From: Planosporangium thailandense
GTDB taxonomy: Bacteria; Actinomycetota; Actinomycetes; Mycobacteriales; Micromonosporaceae
Assembly: GCF_011947195.1 (NCBI RefSeq)
Contig: NZ_JAATVY010000001.1
Coordinates: 496,001-560,000, forward strand
Reading direction: 5' to 3'
Length of the DNA stretch: 64,000 nucleotides
The notes under the pieces are model-generated. The model made no database searches. It saw nothing but the letters and a program-made list of their open reading frames with translations, and was not told the DNA's origin. Position numbers and translations under genes: made by a program. Shown one piece after another: positions 7,917 through 15,876 of this stretch. How positions within the stretch are numbered: the first letter of the stretch is position 1; each line of letters begins with the position of its first letter.

Positions 7917-8357
7917 ATGGATCACGTCACCCCGGTTGACGCCGTGAAGGGCCGGGCCGCCGTCCGCAGGGTCGCCGCGGCCCTGGCGGTCGTGGCCGCG
8001 AGTCTCGTCGTGGCATCCGCGATGCACCTGTCGGGTCACGTCCACGGCCGTGCCGAACCACCGTTCGATGCCGGCGACGCCGGGATCGCCGAGGCGGTCA
8101 TCGCCGCGGTCCTCGTCGCCGGCGTCTTCGGGATGCTCCGCTCGCAGCCGCGCGGCCGTACGGCAGGGCTCATCACCACCGGATTCGCCACCGTCGGGTT
8201 CCTCGTGGGACTGAGTATCACCGCACGGGGCGGACACTGGCCGGACATCGCCTACCACCTCGTCGTGCTGCCCATCCTGGTCGGCAGCCTGGTCGTGCTC
8301 GCGCGGGTCGGAAACGAACGTCGGGAAGCCCGTCGTTCCCGAGGTGGGCCAGAATGA
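7917..8357 (+). CDS. Small four-helix membrane protein of unknown function
   Basis: This is a 146-residue protein starting at ATG 7917. Hydrophobic segments at about residues 18-36, 57-76, 83-101 and 108-129 predict four membrane helices. A short His-containing loop, 'MHLSGHVHGRAEPPFDAGDAG', follows the first helix (21 residues, broken here by the note that HLSGHVHG is the His-rich part). The C-terminus is basic ('NERREARRSRGG') and probably cytoplasmic. I do not recognise a family. It stands alone and is followed by a hairpin at 8385-8406. Confidence 0.6.
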   Translation: MDHVTPVDAVKGRAAVRRVAAALAVVAASLVVASAMHLSGHVHGRAEPPFDAGDAGIAEAVIAAVLVAGVFGMLRSQPRGRTAGLITTGFATVGFLVGLSITARGGHWPDIAYHLVVLPILVGSLVVLARVGNERREARRSRGGPE

Positions 8358-8373
8358 AGCCACGAGCGACGAT

Positions 8374-8406
8374 GCCCCAAGATCCGCTGCGTGGAGCTTC
8401 GCAGCG
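8374..8406. terminator. Hairpin with the recurring GCCCCAAGATCC 12-mer
   Basis: The 12-mer GCCCCAAGATCC (8374-8385) is identical to 591-602. It runs into a stem with arms CGCTGCG and CGCAGCG (8385-8391 and 8400-8406) around an 8-base loop, 28 bp after the membrane-protein stop. A terminator is likely. The rest of 8407-8620, before the sigma-factor gene, shows nothing I can name. Confidence 0.5.
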
Positions 8407-8620
8407 CGGAGCCCGGCGGCCGGTTAGCCGTTCCCGGTCGCCGCCCGGGGCCTGCCACCGCCCGGCCCGCGCCGCCTCCCGGCGCCGCGCACCTTTAGAT
8501 GCACACTGCAAAGTTTAGCGACAGCACGATGGGGGCACATGAATCCATGGACGTGCGGGGTCGAAGCGATCGACGCCGTGGTCCGCGGCTCGTAGGGCGC
8601 GTGTGACGGAGGTGGTGGCG

Positions 8621-9862
8621 GTGGACAGGAGCACACCCGCCGGTCCCGGACCGGCCACCGCGCCACCCGTGCCCGTCGGCCCACCCGAGACGCCCGTCGC
8701 CGGTCGTGACCAGCGCGCCGGTCTGGACGACACCCTCCACGACGTCTTCATCCGGATGGCCGCTTACCCCGAGCGCAGCGCGGAGCGGGCTCGGCTGCGC
8801 GCCGAGGCGATCGAGCTCGCGCTGCCACTTGTCGGCCGTCTCGCCCGCCGGTTCCGCGGCCGCGGCGAGCCGCCCGACGACCTCCGGCAGGCGGGCGCGC
8901 TGGCACTGGTCAAAGCCGTGGACAACTACGACCCGGCCCGGTGCGTGCCCTTCACCGGCTACGCGATTCCCTGCCTCCTCGGTGCGTTCAAGCGCCACTT
9001 CCGCGACAACGGCTGGGATCTCCGGGTGCCCCGCCCGATGCAGGAGCGCCAGCGGGAGATCGAGCACGCCGCGGCGGAGTTGACGCAGCGGCTGCGGCGG
9101 TCGCCGACCCCCGACGAGCTCGCCGTCGCTCTCGGCATGACCACCGACGACGTCATCGTGGGGCTCGCGACCAGGCAGGCCTACGACGCCGTGTCGCTCA
9201 ACGAGCCCGTCGGCGACGACGCCGGCGGCGGTGAGCGGCAGGACGCGCTCGGTGGGCCGGACGCCAGGCTCGAGGAGGTGGCCGACCGGATCAGCCTCGG
9301 ACCGCTGCTGCAGCGCCTTCCGGAGCGCGAGCGCGTCATCGTCACCCGGCGGTTCTTCGGCAACCTCAGCCAGTCCGAGATCGCCGCTGAGCTCGGGATC
9401 TCTCAGATGCAGGTATCGCGCATCCTCGCGCAGGTTCTCGGCTGGCTGCGGCGGGTGCTGCGCGACGACGAGGTCGCGGTCTATCCCGGTGCGTCGGTCG
9501 ACCATCCGCTGACCGTGCGGGTGGCGATGACGGGTACGACGCTCGTGGCCGCCGTCGAGGGGACCGTGGACGTCCAGTGTGTCCAGTACCTGCGTACCAG
9601 GCTGGTCAGGGCCGTGATCGGCCACCGACCGCGTCGGTTCGTCGTCGACCTGTACGAGGTGCCGGGTATGACGACGGCGGGCGCGGCGGCGCTGATGGCC
9701 GCCCGTTCGGCCTGCGGGCACGTCGGCGCCCACCTGCGCCTGGCCCGTGTCTCCCCGCCGGTGGCCCGGGTGCTCCAGCGGACCGGCGTCATCCGGGTGC
9801 TGGCCGGCGCACCGCCGCGAGCCACCCGTCCGCAGCCGTCGGCCGCGGCACAGTCAGCCTGA
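8621..9862 (+). CDS. SigB/SigF-type sigma factor fused to a C-terminal STAS domain
   Basis: This is a 413-residue protein from GTG 8621, chosen because GGAGG lies 8 bases upstream; GTG 8603 is in frame. Residues about 45-285 form a SigB/F/G-group sigma factor: region 2 'DDLRQAGALALVKAVDNYD' and 'FTGYAIPCLLGAFKRHFRD', then region 4 'LPERERVIVTRRFFG' and 'LSQSEIAAELGISQMQVSR'. Residues about 297-400 look like a STAS domain of the anti-sigma-antagonist type, with 'DLYEVPGMTTAG' at the place where SpoIIAA-like proteins have D-S-S-G; Thr351/Thr352 replace the phosphoserine region. Sigma factor and antagonist are usually separate proteins, so the fusion may let the protein free itself or a paralogue from an anti-sigma factor. 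No anti-sigma kinase is adjacent. Confidence 0.85.
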   Translation: MDRSTPAGPGPATAPPVPVGPPETPVAGRDQRAGLDDTLHDVFIRMAAYPERSAERARLRAEAIELALPLVGRLARRFRGRGEPPDDLRQAGALALVKAVDNYDPARCVPFTGYAIPCLLGAFKRHFRDNGWDLRVPRPMQERQREIEHAAAELTQRLRRSPTPDELAVALGMTTDDVIVGLATRQAYDAVSLNEPVGDDAGGGERQDALGGPDARLEEVADRISLGPLLQRLPERERVIVTRRFFGNLSQSEIAAELGISQMQVSRILAQVLGWLRRVLRDDEVAVYPGASVDHPLTVRVAMTGTTLVAAVEGTVDVQCVQYLRTRLVRAVIGHRPRRFVVDLYEVPGMTTAGAAALMAARSACGHVGAHLRLARVSPPVARVLQRTGVIRVLAGAPPRATRPQPSAAAQSA

Positions 9863-9893
9863 TCGGCGGAGCCGTACCAACAGCGAGGTGAAC

Positions 9894-10334
9894 ATGGCAG
9901 GCCGTGGAAGTGTCAGCGGGGCGGGTCGGGGATCGGCCGGCCGCAACGGGCGCATGCCCAGCGACGTCGACGCACACGTGTCGCTGTTCGACCGGTTCGC
10001 CGGTGCCGCGGCCGGGGCGGTGGCGGGCGCATGGTTCTTCGCGTTCTGCGTCGTGCTGGTGATCGTGTGGCTGCCGTCGTACTTCGTGTTCCAGAAAGTC
10101 GACACGTGGCAACTGATCATCAACACGCTCACCACGATCGTGACCTTCCTGCTCGTGGCGTTGCTGCAGAACAGCCAGACCCGGGCGGACGCGGCGGTGC
10201 AGCAGAAGCTCAACGCGATCGCCGACGCCCTCGGCGATCTGATGGACGAGCTGGCCGACGACCGGCCGGAGCTGCGCCGCGACCGGGAGGAGCTGCGCGC
10301 CGCCGTGGGGCTGGAGGAGCGGGAGAGCTCCTGA
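9894..10334 (+). CDS. Low-affinity iron permease family protein
   Basis: From ATG 9894 (GAGGTG just upstream) this is a 146-residue protein. After a Gly/Ser/Arg-rich start, 'LFDRFAGAAAGAVAGAWFFAF' (first of two helices; only its core is quoted in part) and 'VDTWQLIINTLTTIVTFLL' give two membrane segments. 'LLQNSQTRADAAVQQKLNAI' and an acidic coil follow. The pattern of two helices followed by 'QNSQxRD' and 'KLxEL' matches the family named after yeast Fet4, although short bacterial members are not proven iron transporters. It begins 31 bases after the sigma-STAS gene and may be cotranscribed with it. Confidence 0.8.
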   Translation: MAGRGSVSGAGRGSAGRNGRMPSDVDAHVSLFDRFAGAAAGAVAGAWFFAFCVVLVIVWLPSYFVFQKVDTWQLIINTLTTIVTFLLVALLQNSQTRADAAVQQKLNAIADALGDLMDELADDRPELRRDREELRAAVGLEERESS

Positions 10335-10450
10335 CCGCCGCGTCTGGCGGCCATGGGAATGCCGGGTGTCACTTGAGCCTTCAACTACTGGCGATACGCT
10401 GGTGGCCGCGCCGCCTGCGGACGGCAGGCTACGAAGGTGGAAGTCGACAC

Positions 10451-12013
10451 ATGACCGATTACGGACACGAGCTGCTCTTCGGCAGTTTCCTCACTCCGAT
10501 CGCGCAGCAGCCCGAGCAGGCGGTCGCGCTGACTCAGCTGTCCGAGCAGGCGGGGCTTGACCTCGCCACCTTCCAGGATCACCCCTACCAGCCGGGCTTC
10601 CTGGACACCTGGACGTTGCTGTCGTACCTCGCGGCGGCGACCAGCAGCATCCGACTGGCGCCCAACGTGCTCAACCTGCCGCTCCGGCAGCCGGTCGTGG
10701 TGGCCCGGAGCGCGGCGAGCCTCGATCTGCTCAGCGGCGGCCGGGTCGAGCTGGGCCTCGGCGCGGGCGCGTTCTGGGAGGCGATCGAGGCGGCCGGCGG
10801 TCGCCGCCTGACCCCGGGCCAGGCTGTCGACGCCCTCGCGGAAGCGATCACGATCATCCGCGAGGTCTGGGCCGCCGACCAGCGTGGCGGCGTACGCGTC
10901 AAAGGCGACCACTACCAGGTGGTGGGGGCGAAGCGGGGACCCGCGCCCGCGCACGACATCGGCGTCTGGGTCGGCGCGTACAAGCCGCGCATGCTCCGGC
11001 TCGTCGGGCGGATGGCCGACGGCTGGCTTCCGTCGCTGACCTACCTGCCCAAGGGCCCGGCCGAGCTGGTCGATCTCAACGCCTACATCGACGAGGGTGC
11101 GGCGGCCGCAGGTCGGGACCCCCGATCGGTGCGCCGCCTGCTCAACATCGCCGGGGAGTTCACCGCCTCCGGCTCCGGCCTGCTCACCGGTCCGCCCAGC
11201 CAGTGGGTGGAAGAGCTCGCCGGCCTCGCCCTCGACCACGGCATCTCCGGCTTCCTCCTGATGGGCGACGACCCACTGGCGATCCAGCGGTTCGGCCAGG
11301 AGGTCGCGCCGGCGGTCCGGGAGCTGGTCGCGGCCGAGCGCCGCGACCCGGGCAGGCGGACGAAGTCCGCCGAGGCGGCGCCCGAGCCGGTCCCGGCCGG
11401 TGGCGACGCGGTCTTCGCCACCACGCCGCCACCCGCCAGCCGGTACAGCCGCCGCCGGCTCTGGGACGAGTCGACCCGTCCGGTCGCGCCGCCCGCTCCG
11501 GCCGGTCACGTGTACACCGAGCACGCGCAGGCCGTCGGACAGCACCTGGTCGACGTGCACGACCATCTCCGCCGGGAGCTGACCCAGGTACGTGACCTGC
11601 TGGAGCAGGTCAAGCGGGGGGCCGTGTCGGTGGGCCGGGCTCGGGCGGCGCTGGGCGAGATGACGATGCGCCAGAACAACTGGACCCTCGGCGCGTACTG
11701 CGCCTCGTACTGCACGTTGCTCACCCAGCACCACGGCATCGAGGATCAGTCGATCTTCCCGCACCTGCGCCGTGCCGACGCCGGGCTCGTGCCCGTCATC
11801 GACCGTCTGGAACAGGAGCACGTCATCATCCACGAGGTCGTCGAAGGGGTCGACCGGGCGCTGGTGAACCTGGTCAACCACCCACAGGACTTCAGCGAGC
11901 TCCAGGAGGCGGTGGACATCCTCACCGACACGTTGCTGTCCCATCTGTCGTACGAGGAGCGCCAGATCGTCGAACCGCTCGCCCGGTACGGCTTCTACGC
12001 CGGTCAGGTCTAG
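10451..12013 (+). CDS. LLM-class oxidoreductase fused to a hemerythrin-like (HHE) domain
   Basis: This is a 520-residue protein. Residues about 1-300 form a luciferase-like F420/flavin oxidoreductase: 'LTQLSEQAGLDLATFQDHPY', 'DLLSGGRVELGLGAGAFW' and 'IGVWVGAYKPRMLRLVGRMAD' (first 20 residues only in each). After a Pro/Ala-rich linker (about 305-355), residues 357-520 form a four-helix hemerythrin-like domain with metal-ligand patterns 'VHDHLRREL', 'QHHGIEDQSIFPHL', 'EQEHVIIHEVVEG' and 'HLSYEERQIVEPL'. Such domains bind a diiron centre and sense or handle O2, NO or iron. The fusion suggests an O2- or NO-responsive oxidoreductase. It starts 116 bp after the iron-permease-like gene. The substrate is unknown. 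Confidence 0.85.
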   Translation: MTDYGHELLFGSFLTPIAQQPEQAVALTQLSEQAGLDLATFQDHPYQPGFLDTWTLLSYLAAATSSIRLAPNVLNLPLRQPVVVARSAASLDLLSGGRVELGLGAGAFWEAIEAAGGRRLTPGQAVDALAEAITIIREVWAADQRGGVRVKGDHYQVVGAKRGPAPAHDIGVWVGAYKPRMLRLVGRMADGWLPSLTYLPKGPAELVDLNAYIDEGAAAAGRDPRSVRRLLNIAGEFTASGSGLLTGPPSQWVEELAGLALDHGISGFLLMGDDPLAIQRFGQEVAPAVRELVAAERRDPGRRTKSAEAAPEPVPAGGDAVFATTPPPASRYSRRRLWDESTRPVAPPAPAGHVYTEHAQAVGQHLVDVHDHLRRELTQVRDLLEQVKRGAVSVGRARAALGEMTMRQNNWTLGAYCASYCTLLTQHHGIEDQSIFPHLRRADAGLVPVIDRLEQEHVIIHEVVEGVDRALVNLVNHPQDFSELQEAVDILTDTLLSHLSYEERQIVEPLARYGFYAGQV

Positions 12014-12177
12014 GGCGGGAGGGGGGCTGTCCGCCGGGCGGTCAGGGGTGAATGGTGACGGCGGCGGAGCACTCGAGTGACCACTGTGGAGGAGCACTCG
12101 GCGGCGGAGTATTAGCCCTCCCGCAATCGGGTACCCGGTCCGGGGACAGCCTCATCGGACAGCGGGATCGGGGACAC

Positions 12178-12546
12178 GTGAATCGACGTCTGCTCGCCGC
12201 GCAGGGCGGCTACTACCTCGTCACCGGGGTATGGCCGTTGCTGCACTTCCGATCGTTCACCACGGTCGCCGGTCCCAAGCCGGACCGCTTCCAGACCCAG
12301 GTGGCGGGCGCGCTGTTCGCCGCCGCCGGGCTGGCCCTCCTGGCCGGTCGCCCGCTGGAGACCGGTACGAGAGTGCTGTCCGGGGCGACCGCAGCGGCCG
12401 CGATGCTCATGGACCTCGCGTACCTGCCCCGGATCCGGAAGATCTTCCTCGCCGAAGCCTGCGTCGAGGCGGCGTTCCTGGCGGCCGCCCTGCGTGGCCG
12501 GCGAGGTTCAGTGAAAGTGGGCGGTGTCGAGGGCGGCCTGGAGTGA
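12178..12546 (+). CDS. Small four-helix membrane protein
   Basis: From GTG 12178 this is a 122-residue hydrophobic protein with about four membrane helices ('GYYLVTGVWPLLHF', 'VAGALFAAAGLALLAG', 'LSGATAAAAMLMDLAYL', 'ACVEAAFLAAALRG'). The motif 'FTTVAGPKPDRFQTQVAG' between helices 1 and 2 recurs in uncharacterised actinobacterial membrane proteins, but I cannot name a function. Its last 39 bases overlap the 3' end of the convergent FMN-binding gene, so the two transcripts are antisense there. Confidence 0.6.
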   Translation: MNRRLLAAQGGYYLVTGVWPLLHFRSFTTVAGPKPDRFQTQVAGALFAAAGLALLAGRPLETGTRVLSGATAAAAMLMDLAYLPRIRKIFLAEACVEAAFLAAALRGRRGSVKVGGVEGGLE

Positions 12547-13017
12547 CCTGAGGTAGGCCTCGCTCGTGTACGTCGCGCCGGACACGACGTCGACGTTCGC
12601 GCTCTGCGCCTGCAGGACCTCCTGGCGCAGTTGCGGCACGGCGTACGAATTGATCTCTTCGTCCCGCCTGTCGCCGCTGGTCAGCCGCAGGGGCACGACA
12701 TCGGTGATCTTGCTATTGCTGATGTGCGCCTGCACCTGTACCGGCCCGTACCGGGTGTCGACCACCGTGCCGTTGACCACGAGCGAGCCGGCCGGCCGGG
12801 GCGCGGCGCTCGTGGCCGGGGCCGAGGGCGGTGCCGTACCCGGATCTCCGGAGCCGGCCGGCGGCGGGCCCGCCGGGGCCGGGCTGGAGACGATGCCGGG
12901 CCGGTTGGCGCCGGTGGCGAGGGCACCCGCCGCGGTGGCCGTGATGCTCGTGCGGTAGCTGAACAGCAGGACCACCGCGGAGATGGTGGACACGATCCCT
13001 ATCGTGATGCGGCGCAC
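12508..13017 (-). CDS. Exported FMN-binding domain protein
   Basis: This is a 169-residue protein from GTG 13017, with GGGAGG six bases upstream. One N-terminal membrane helix (residues about 5-25), a Pro/Ala/Ser-rich linker (about 40-75) and an FMN-binding domain (about 80-169) are visible. The end, 'DVVSGATYTSEAYLRSLQAA', holds the SGATYT pattern that ApbE flavin transferases modify with FMN on Thr, as in RnfG and NqrC. It is probably a covalent flavoprotein outside the membrane in an electron-transfer chain; no ApbE gene is nearby. It is divergent from the OmpR-type two-component system at 13126, which may control it. Confidence 0.82.
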   Translation of the reverse strand: MRRITIGIVSTISAVVLLFSYRTSITATAAGALATGANRPGIVSSPAPAGPPPAGSGDPGTAPPSAPATSAAPRPAGSLVVNGTVVDTRYGPVQVQAHISNSKITDVVPLRLTSGDRRDEEINSYAVPQLRQEVLQAQSANVDVVSGATYTSEAYLRSLQAALDTAHFH

Positions 13018-13125
13018 CGTCAACCTCCCGACATCATGAGCACTCGTCGCTCGTGTCGATCGCCTGCCCACACTGCCCGCCGGATCTTCGAAAATTCTTG
13101 GGAAAGCGCGTGTCAGGATCGGTGG

Positions 13126-13803
13126 GTGACACATGCCGCGAACCCCCGGTTGTTGCTGGTCGAAGACGACCCGCAACTGTCGGACATGCTGGTCGACCTG
13201 CTCGGTGACGCCGGCTACGCGGTCGACCACGCCTCGGACGGGCAGGCGGGGCTGCATCTCGGGCTGACCCGGGAGTACCAGGCGATGGTCCTGGACCGCC
13301 GGCTGCCGGCCGTCGAAGGCGTGGACCTGCTGCGCCGGCTGCGCGGCCGGGGCGTCACCACCCCGGCTCTCGTCCTGACCGCCCGCGGCTCGGTCGCCGA
13401 CCGGGTGGAAGGTCTCGACGCGGGCGCTGAAGACTACCTGACCAAGCCGTTCGACATCGACGAGCTGCTGGCCCGCGTACGTGCGTTGCTGCGCCGGCAC
13501 GTCGACCGGTCGCCGGTGCTGTCGCTCGGCCGGCGAACCCTCGACGTCACCACCCGGCAGGTCCGTGAGCCCGGCACCGCCGGGACCGCGGTGGCGCTCT
13601 CGGCGCGCGAATGCTCGCTGCTGCAGGTTCTCGCCAGCCGCCCGACGCGCGCCTTCACCCGCGAGGAGCTGCTGGCCCGCGCCTTCGACGAGGCGGAAAG
13701 TCCGGGTGTGGTGGACACGTACGTGCACTACCTGCGGCGCAAGCTCGGCCGTGGGGTGATCCGCACCGTGCGCGGCATCGGCTACCAGTTCGGCTCGGCA
13801 TGA
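13126..13803 (+). CDS. OmpR-family response regulator
   Basis: This is a 225-residue regulator starting at GTG 13126. The receiver domain has the acidic pair 'LVEDDPQ', phospho-acceptor Asp57 in 'MVLDRRLPAVEG', and 'DYLTKPFDIDELLARVRALL'. The C-terminal winged helix reads 'LSARECSLLQVLASRPTRAF' then 'VVDTYVHYLRRKLG' and 'IRTVRGIGYQFG'. The TGA overlaps the ATG of the histidine kinase gene (ATGA), the usual coupled pair. Divergent from the FMN-binding protein gene, it may control that gene. I found no clear repeated box in the 108-bp gap. Confidence 0.92.
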   Translation: MTHAANPRLLLVEDDPQLSDMLVDLLGDAGYAVDHASDGQAGLHLGLTREYQAMVLDRRLPAVEGVDLLRRLRGRGVTTPALVLTARGSVADRVEGLDAGAEDYLTKPFDIDELLARVRALLRRHVDRSPVLSLGRRTLDVTTRQVREPGTAGTAVALSARECSLLQVLASRPTRAFTREELLARAFDEAESPGVVDTYVHYLRRKLGRGVIRTVRGIGYQFGSA

Positions 13804-15038
13804 GCGCCGACCCGAGACCCGGGGACGACACCCGGCTGGTACGCCGGGCCGGGTTCGCGATCGCGGCCCAGATCGCGGTGGCGGTCGCCGCGACCCTCCT
13901 GGTGGTCGGCGTACTGACGTACTCGCTGACCATCCGCGCCGAGCACACGGCCGAGGAGCGCGCGGTGCGCCAGGCGGCCGTCGCCGCGCGGGACGTGACC
14001 GATCCGGGCGGCGGGGTCGTACTGATCGAGCAGCTGGCCGACGGCCAGGTACGCGCCAGCGACGACGCCCCCGCCGACCTGGCCCACCTGAACGTCCGCG
14101 CCGTACCGATCGGCCGTTCGGCGCGGCGGGTCGGCAGCCGTGACTACGAGGTCTTCGCCGTGGACCACCCCGACGGCCGGCGCTTCGTCGCGATGCTCGA
14201 CGTGACCCTGCGCCGGCAGACCGGCGTACGGCTGATCGAATCGCTGCTGTGGGCGGGCGTGGTGGGGGTGGTCGGCGCCGCGCTGCTGGGCGTCGTGTTC
14301 GGCCGGCGCGCGGTCCGGCCGCTCGGACGGGCGCTGGACCTGCAGCGCCGCTTCGTCGCGGACGCCAGCCACGAACTGCGCACCCCGCTGGCCGTACTGC
14401 ACACGCGCGCCCAGCTGATCTCCCGGCGGCTGTCGCGCGGCGCCGGGCCGGACGACGGGTACGTCGAGGCTCAGGTGGGCCAGCTGGTGGCCGACACCCG
14501 GGCGCTAGGGGAGGTCGTCGACGATCTCCTGCTGTCGGCCGAGCTGCAGGGCCGGCCCGGGGTCGGTGCGCTGGTCGACGTCGCTGACCTGGTGCACGAC
14601 GTCGTCAGATCGGTGCGGCCGCACGCCGGCGAGCGCGGTGTCACCCTGCGTGCGGCGGTCGGCGACGACGGGCCGCTGGTCGTACTCGGGGTCCGGTCGT
14701 CCCTGCGGCGCGCTCTCGCCGCGCTCATCGACAACGCGCTGGGACACACCCATCCCGGTGGAACGGTCACCGTCCACGCCGGTCGGGGCGCGGGCGGCGT
14801 GGAGCTCGCCGTGGAAGACGACGGCGAGGGGCTCGACCCGGCGCAGGCCGAGCAGTTGCTGCAGCGGTTCGCGCGGGGGCCCGAGGCCGGTGGCCGGGGG
14901 CGCCGGTTCGGCCTCGGGCTGGCCCTCGTTCGGGAAGTGCTCCACGCGCACGGCGGCTCGCTCACCATCGACGGTCACCCGGGCGAGGGCGCCCGGTTCG
15001 CGATGACGCTTCCGACCGCCGGTACACCGCACCGCTAG
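13800..15038 (+). CDS. Sensor histidine kinase partnered with the 13.1-kb response regulator
   Basis: This is a 412-residue kinase. Two membrane helices (about 17-40 and 147-168) bracket a short extracytoplasmic sensor of about 105 residues. The dimerisation/phosphoacceptor motif is 'DASHELRTPLAVLHTRAQL'. The ATPase domain has an N-box 'ALIDNALGHTHPGG', a G1 box 'DDGEGLDPAQ' and a G2 box 'FGLGLALVREV'. N-box spacing is normal, and I see no lost catalytic residue. Its stop codon shares the bases CTAG (15035-15038) with the stop of the convergent DUF4328-like gene, so the genes overlap by four bases. Confidence 0.92.
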   Translation: MSADPRPGDDTRLVRRAGFAIAAQIAVAVAATLLVVGVLTYSLTIRAEHTAEERAVRQAAVAARDVTDPGGGVVLIEQLADGQVRASDDAPADLAHLNVRAVPIGRSARRVGSRDYEVFAVDHPDGRRFVAMLDVTLRRQTGVRLIESLLWAGVVGVVGAALLGVVFGRRAVRPLGRALDLQRRFVADASHELRTPLAVLHTRAQLISRRLSRGAGPDDGYVEAQVGQLVADTRALGEVVDDLLLSAELQGRPGVGALVDVADLVHDVVRSVRPHAGERGVTLRAAVGDDGPLVVLGVRSSLRRALAALIDNALGHTHPGGTVTVHAGRGAGGVELAVEDDGEGLDPAQAEQLLQRFARGPEAGGRGRRFGLGLALVREVLHAHGGSLTIDGHPGEGARFAMTLPTAGTPHR

Positions 15039-15802
15039 CGCGGGTTTCCGAGCCGCGGGTCGTGGTCGCGGTCGTCGGCCGGGGCGCTCGTCCGGGGAGG
15101 GGGCAACATCGACGGGGGCTCCCAGCCCCACAGGTCCTCCTCCTCGGTCGGCTGCCGCCGCCAGCCCGTGGCCCGCTCCGGGCTGGCGGGGAACACCGGT
15201 TTGGCGGGGTCGGCGACGAAGCGGCGGATCCGTTGGCCCACCAGCACGACGCCGGCGGTGAGGAACGCGGCGGCGACCGCCCGGAGCACGTACCGGATCT
15301 CCATCAACCACAGCAGGCGCAGCGCACCGTCGACGGTGTCCCCGGTCGGGCGGAAGGCGGCGAACCCGAGAACGACGCTGATCATCAGGGCGATGCTCCA
15401 GGCCCGCAAGCTCCAGTGGCGAAGCATCAGCCGCACGTCGTCGCCGCCGTTCCGGCGGATCAGGCCGGCGGACGCCCGGCTCCACCCGACCAGCGCGACG
15501 AGGAGGACGACCAGGAGCACCCAGAACACCCTGTCGGCGACTCTCGCCACCGACACCAGGTGGTTGAGGTCCGCCAGGCGCTGGTTGCGGACGGCCGCCC
15601 CGTCGTCGGCCCGGATCGAGCCGAGCGTGTGGTGCGCCGCAGCGGCGAGCCCGAACTCGACCAGGGCGGCGATCGCGTAACCGACGGCGAGCGCGACCAG
15701 CGCCCAGCGTGTGATCTCCCAGCCGATGGGCGGGCGCCGTTCGCGGCAGACATGATCGCTGGCCGGCGTCACCAGGTTGGCGCCGCAGCGCGGGCATTCC
15801 AT
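15035..15802 (-). CDS. Zinc-ribbon DUF4328-like membrane protein
   Basis: This is a 255-residue protein. A short N-terminal zinc ribbon ('CPRCGANLVTPASDHVC') is followed by about five membrane helices: 'WALVALAVGYAIAALVEFGL', 'FWVLLVVLLVALVGW', 'IALMISVVLGFAAF' and a final pair near residues 175-200. 'GWSRASAGLIRRNGGDDVRL' lies between helices where DUF4328 proteins have a conserved W-x-R-A-x-N pattern. The C-terminus is polar and proline-rich. Function is unknown; the family is common in actinobacteria. It is convergent with the kinase gene. Confidence 0.65.
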   Translation of the reverse strand: MECPRCGANLVTPASDHVCRERRPPIGWEITRWALVALAVGYAIAALVEFGLAAAAHHTLGSIRADDGAAVRNQRLADLNHLVSVARVADRVFWVLLVVLLVALVGWSRASAGLIRRNGGDDVRLMLRHWSLRAWSIALMISVVLGFAAFRPTGDTVDGALRLLWLMEIRYVLRAVAAAFLTAGVVLVGQRIRRFVADPAKPVFPASPERATGWRRQPTEEEDLWGWEPPSMLPPPRTSAPADDRDHDPRLGNPR

Positions 15803-15876
15803 GATGTTGATCCCCCGTGATGTTCATCTCGGCCGTCGCACGGCCCGCCCGGGACCGTGCCGATCCGGCCACCTCG

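Noticed and set aside
8512-8540. GTTT...GGGG spacing resembling a SigB/F promoter before the sigma-STAS gene
   Set aside because: The -10 half lacks the GGGTA core; the match could be chance.
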